6,430 nt of DNA from an uncultured Peptococcaceae bacterium (GTDB lineage Bacteria; Bacillota; Dehalobacteriia; UBA7702). The translations under genes and the position numbers were made by a program. The notes below the pieces were generated by a model. That model was not told where the DNA came from. It saw nothing but the letters and a program-made list of their open reading frames with translations, and did no database searches. Below, one piece after another: positions 5,766 through 6,430 of the stretch. Numbering within the stretch: position 1 is the first letter of the stretch; every line of letters starts with the position of its first letter. The DNA lies in assembly GCA_937919295.1 (NCBI GenBank), contig CALFRX010000058.1, positions 1-6,430 on the forward strand, read 5' to 3'.

Positions 5766-6430
5766 ATGATCGGGAAAAACTTTATGAACCGCTACCAGAT
5801 TGTTACGAAACTGGGCAGCGGCGGCACTGCAGTCGTTTATAAAGCAATCGACACCGTTTTAAACCGCGAAGTTACCGTGAAAATTCTGCAGGAACAGTTT
5901 ACCACAAATCAGAAATTTGTGTTGCGCTTTAGGAAAGAAGCCCAGGCCATCGCCGCTTTGTCCCACCCGAATATCGTCAGTGTTTACGATGTCGGTACTA
6001 GTGACGACGGCGAACAGTACTTGATCATGGAGTATGTGGAAGGGAAGACCTTAAAAGAAGTGATCAAGAAGAAGGGCGTTCTTTCCCTTGACCGCTCCTT
6101 GGATTATACGAATCAGATCCTGGCGGGGCTCAATCACGCCCATTCCTTCGGCGTGGTTCACAGAGACATCAAACCGCAGAATATCATGATCACCCCCAAC
6201 GGCCAAGTGAAAATCATGGATTTTGGCCTTGCCATGAACCTTACCGATACCACGATCACTTATGATACCAGCGTGTTCGGGTCCGTGTATTACATTGCGC
6301 CGGAAATTGCCCAAAAGGGTTCCGGTGACGCCAGAGTCGATATCTATTCTGTTGGTATCGTGCTTTATGAAATGCTCACCGGGGAATTGCCTTATACCGG
6401 CGACAGCCCCATCGCCATTGCGCTGCAACA
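5766..6430 (+). CDS. prkC: Ser/Thr protein kinase PrkC/Stk, N-terminal kinase domain (cut by window end)
   Basis: This Hanks-type kinase starts at ATG 5766 after GGGGTGA (5755-5761) and stays open to the window end, showing 221 whole codons. The kinase motifs are all visible: LGSGGTAVVYKA (16-27, glycine-rich loop), catalytic Lys39 in REVTVKIL, Glu58 in FRKEAQAI (helix C), HRDIKPQN (132-139, catalytic Asp134), MDFGLA (151-156, metal Asp152), GSVYYIAPE (172-180) and DIYSVGIVLYEML (192-204). The activation loop has Thr162, Thr163, Thr165 and Thr168, much like the autophosphorylated threonine cluster of B. subtilis PrkC. Thr37 replaces the usual Ala of the VAVK motif. In such kinases a membrane helix and extracellular PASTA repeats that sense cell-wall fragments normally follow. 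Those would lie outside the window, so the PASTA class is inferred from the PrpC-PrkC pairing. Targets usually include cell-wall and division proteins. Confidence 0.95.
   Translation, partial: MIGKNFMNRYQIVTKLGSGGTAVVYKAIDTVLNREVTVKILQEQFTTNQKFVLRFRKEAQAIAALSHPNIVSVYDVGTSDDGEQYLIMEYVEGKTLKEVIKKKGVLSLDRSLDYTNQILAGLNHAHSFGVVHRDIKPQNIMITPNGQVKIMDFGLAMNLTDTTITYDTSVFGSVYYIAPEIAQKGSGDARVDIYSVGIVLYEMLTGELPYTGDSPIAIALQ

Noticed and set aside
6051..6428. Open frame of 125 codons on the minus strand opposite the kinase gene
   Set aside because: It is fully antisense to the conserved kinase motifs HRD, DFG and APE, has no family resemblance and no ribosome binding site of note. It is a shadow of the real gene.
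1..6430. Novel defence system, mobile element, CRISPR array, tRNA or riboswitch
   Set aside because: All genes are recognised housekeeping families on one strand. No terminal inverted repeats, regular spacer repeats, tRNA-like clover leaf or long structured leader could be seen.

Overview
The window is a stretch of ordinary bacterial chromosome. Eight genes lie head to tail on the + strand with almost no space between them, and the first and last are cut by the window edges. In order they are the C-terminal part of priA, then def, fmt, a yugP-type membrane zinc peptidase, rsmB, rlmN, a PP2C-type phosphatase (prpC/stp) and the kinase domain of its partner Ser/Thr kinase (prkC/stk). This order is the well-known housekeeping cluster of Bacillota (Firmicutes). 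Mid-range base composition, strong GGAGG/AGGTGA ribosome binding sites and the PrpC/PrkC pair fit a clostridial or Negativicutes-like Bacillota. The class is an inference made from the sequence alone and is not firm.

Bases 1-4918 form one tightly packed block. priA to def is separated by 9 nt, def and fmt overlap by ATGA, fmt to yugP is 15 nt, yugP to rsmB is 5 nt, and rsmB and rlmN overlap by ATGA. No terminator or internal promoter is evident in this block, so it probably forms one transcript. Its theme is replication restart (PriA), formyl-methionine handling at translation start (Fmt adds the formyl group, Def removes it) and rRNA base methylation (RsmB on 16S, RlmN on 23S and tRNA). A membrane-bound metallopeptidase of poorly known role sits in the middle.

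Bases 4919-5040 are the only real intergenic region. It is AT-rich and holds a plausible extended -10 promoter, an 11-bp tandem repeat with matching inverted copies of TTTTCA/TGAAAA, and a small hairpin that partly covers the ribosome binding site of prpC. From 5041 to the right edge, prpC and prkC form a two-gene signalling unit: a membrane-type Hanks kinase and the phosphatase that reverses it. The sequence suggests they can be transcribed separately from the upstream block.

No mobile element, CRISPR array, tRNA, rRNA or recognisably novel system was found. The points worth a second look are the prpC leader and a few lineage-type substitutions in conserved enzyme motifs.
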